From Streptomyces sp. TLI_105 (lineage in GTDB: Bacteria; Actinomycetota; Actinomycetes; Streptomycetales; Streptomycetaceae), in contig NZ_FNSM01000001.1 of the NCBI RefSeq assembly GCF_900105415.1, forward strand, positions 5,853,501 to 5,917,500: DNA of 64,000 nt, in the 5' to 3' direction. The notes below the pieces were generated by a model. The model saw only the letters and a program-made list of their open reading frames with translations. It was not told the origin of the DNA and searched no databases. The translations under genes were made by a program, and so were the position numbers. Of the stretch, positions 63,498 through 64,000 are shown piece by piece. Every line of letters starts with the position of its first letter. Position 1 is the first letter of the stretch.

Positions 63498-64000
63498 CTA
63501 CGCTCCGGCTCGGCTGCGCTGCTCCATCGCCTGCTGGTACAGCCGGCCCGCGCGGTACGAGGAGCGGACCAGCGGGCCCGACATCACGCCGGAGAAGCCG
63601 ATCTCGTCGGCCTCCTCCTTCAGCTCCACGAACTCCTGCGGCTTGACCCAGCGCTCCACGGGGTGGTGCCGGACCGAGGGGCGCAGGTACTGCGTGATCG
63701 TGATGAGCTCGCAGCCCGCGTCGTGCAGCTGCCGGAGTGCCTCGCTGATCTCCTCGCGGGTCTCGCCCATGCCGAGGATCAGGTTCGACTTCGTGACCAG
63801 ACCGTAGTCGCGGGCCTGGGTGATGACGTCCAGGGAGCGCTCGTAACGGAAGCCCGGGCGGATCCGCTTGAAGATCCGCGGGACGGTCTCGACGTTGTGC
63901 GCGAAGACCTCGGGGCGCGAGTCGAAGACCTCCTTGAGGAGCTCCGGCACCGCGTTGAAGTCGGGGGCGAGCAGCTCGACCTTGGTGCGGCCCTCGGTGC
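63498..64000 (-). CDS. lipA: Lipoyl synthase, C-terminal part (cut by window edge)
   Basis: The last 167 or so codons of the gene; the start and the radical-SAM and auxiliary cluster cysteines lie beyond 64000. Seen: [20 protein letters not shown], then [41 protein letters not shown] and the family C-terminal [13 protein letters not shown], where RSSY carries the Ser ligand of the auxiliary [4Fe-4S] cluster. It inserts two sulfur atoms into octanoyl groups on lipoyl domains of 2-oxoacid dehydrogenases. Confidence 0.96.
   Translation of the reverse strand, partial: TEGRTKVELLAPDFNAVPELLKEVFDSRPEVFAHNVETVPRIFKRIRPGFRYERSLDVITQARDYGLVTKSNLILGMGETREEISEALRQLHDAGCELITITQYLRPSVRHHPVERWVKPQEFVELKEEADEIGFSGVMSGPLVRSSYRAGRLYQQAMEQRSRAGA

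Overview
The window is high-GC actinobacterial chromosome with strongly GC3-biased codon use, frequent GTG starts and many 1-4 bp start/stop overlaps. The set of genes (lipA, glnA, glnII, a glnRII-like regulator, glnE, glnA2, the malR-malEFG-aglA-amylase-pullulanase block) matches the nitrogen/maltose core region of Streptomyces. From remembered gene order this looks like the Streptomyces coelicolor SCO2194-SCO2241 neighbourhood, shown here in the opposite orientation. I recognised no insertion sequence, prophage, CRISPR array, rRNA or tRNA.

Layout. 1-5.6 kb: two MFS exporters, a TetR regulator and an EEP-family membrane phosphatase. 5.6-13.9 kb: nadE (NAD synthetase), membrane and secreted hypothetical proteins (DUF4352-like, CBS pair, DUF305/DUF3105), the glutamine-synthetase-like glnA2, then small accessory enzymes. 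14.4-19.8 kb: a secreted PIG-L deacetylase and glnE, the GS adenylyltransferase. 19.8-26.3 kb: MarR/VOC and TetR/transporter/amidohydrolase modules, a small secreted protein in lower-GC DNA, and a PAP2 membrane enzyme. 26.3-40.9 kb: maltodextrin regulon: malR, malEFG, an alpha-glucosidase, a second MalR paralogue, a secreted alpha-amylase and a 1762-aa amylopullulanase. 40.8-49.98 kb: mixed metabolic and regulatory genes. 50.1-53.2 kb: glnRII with a possible leader peptide, a DUF6891-like gene, and glnII with its GlnR box. 53.2-55.7 kb: a two-gene unit coding for a vWA/MIDAS protein and an ARPP-like/FIS-type HTH protein. 57.8-59.8 kb: a cyclodipeptide synthase and a CYP121-like P450, overlapping by 4 bp. 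60-64 kb: glnA with its GlnR box, RDD and DUF4191 membrane proteins, and the 3' part of lipA.

How it works together. Four nitrogen-assimilation enzymes or modifiers (GlnA, GlnII, GlnA2, GlnE) and an OmpR-type regulator lie within 52 kb. Upstream of both glnA and glnII there is a four-element GlnR box with exact 6-bp spacings. The mal block secretes starch-degrading enzymes, imports maltodextrin through an ABC transporter, hydrolyses it inside the cell, and carries TTGC-N11-GCAA operator-like sites at malE and at the amylase gene.

The points that most deserve a second look are: the CDPS-P450 pair; the vWA + ARPP/HTH pair; a family of long imperfect inverted repeats in three intergenic gaps (about 1.5-2.1, 14.0-14.4 and 48.4-49.0 kb, the last in reversed orientation); a textbook RecA-independent DNA-damage promoter motif in front of a 91-aa orphan gene; and a 40-codon Cys-Cys peptide ORF upstream of glnRII. 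Functions come from reading the translated sequences. No database search was run.
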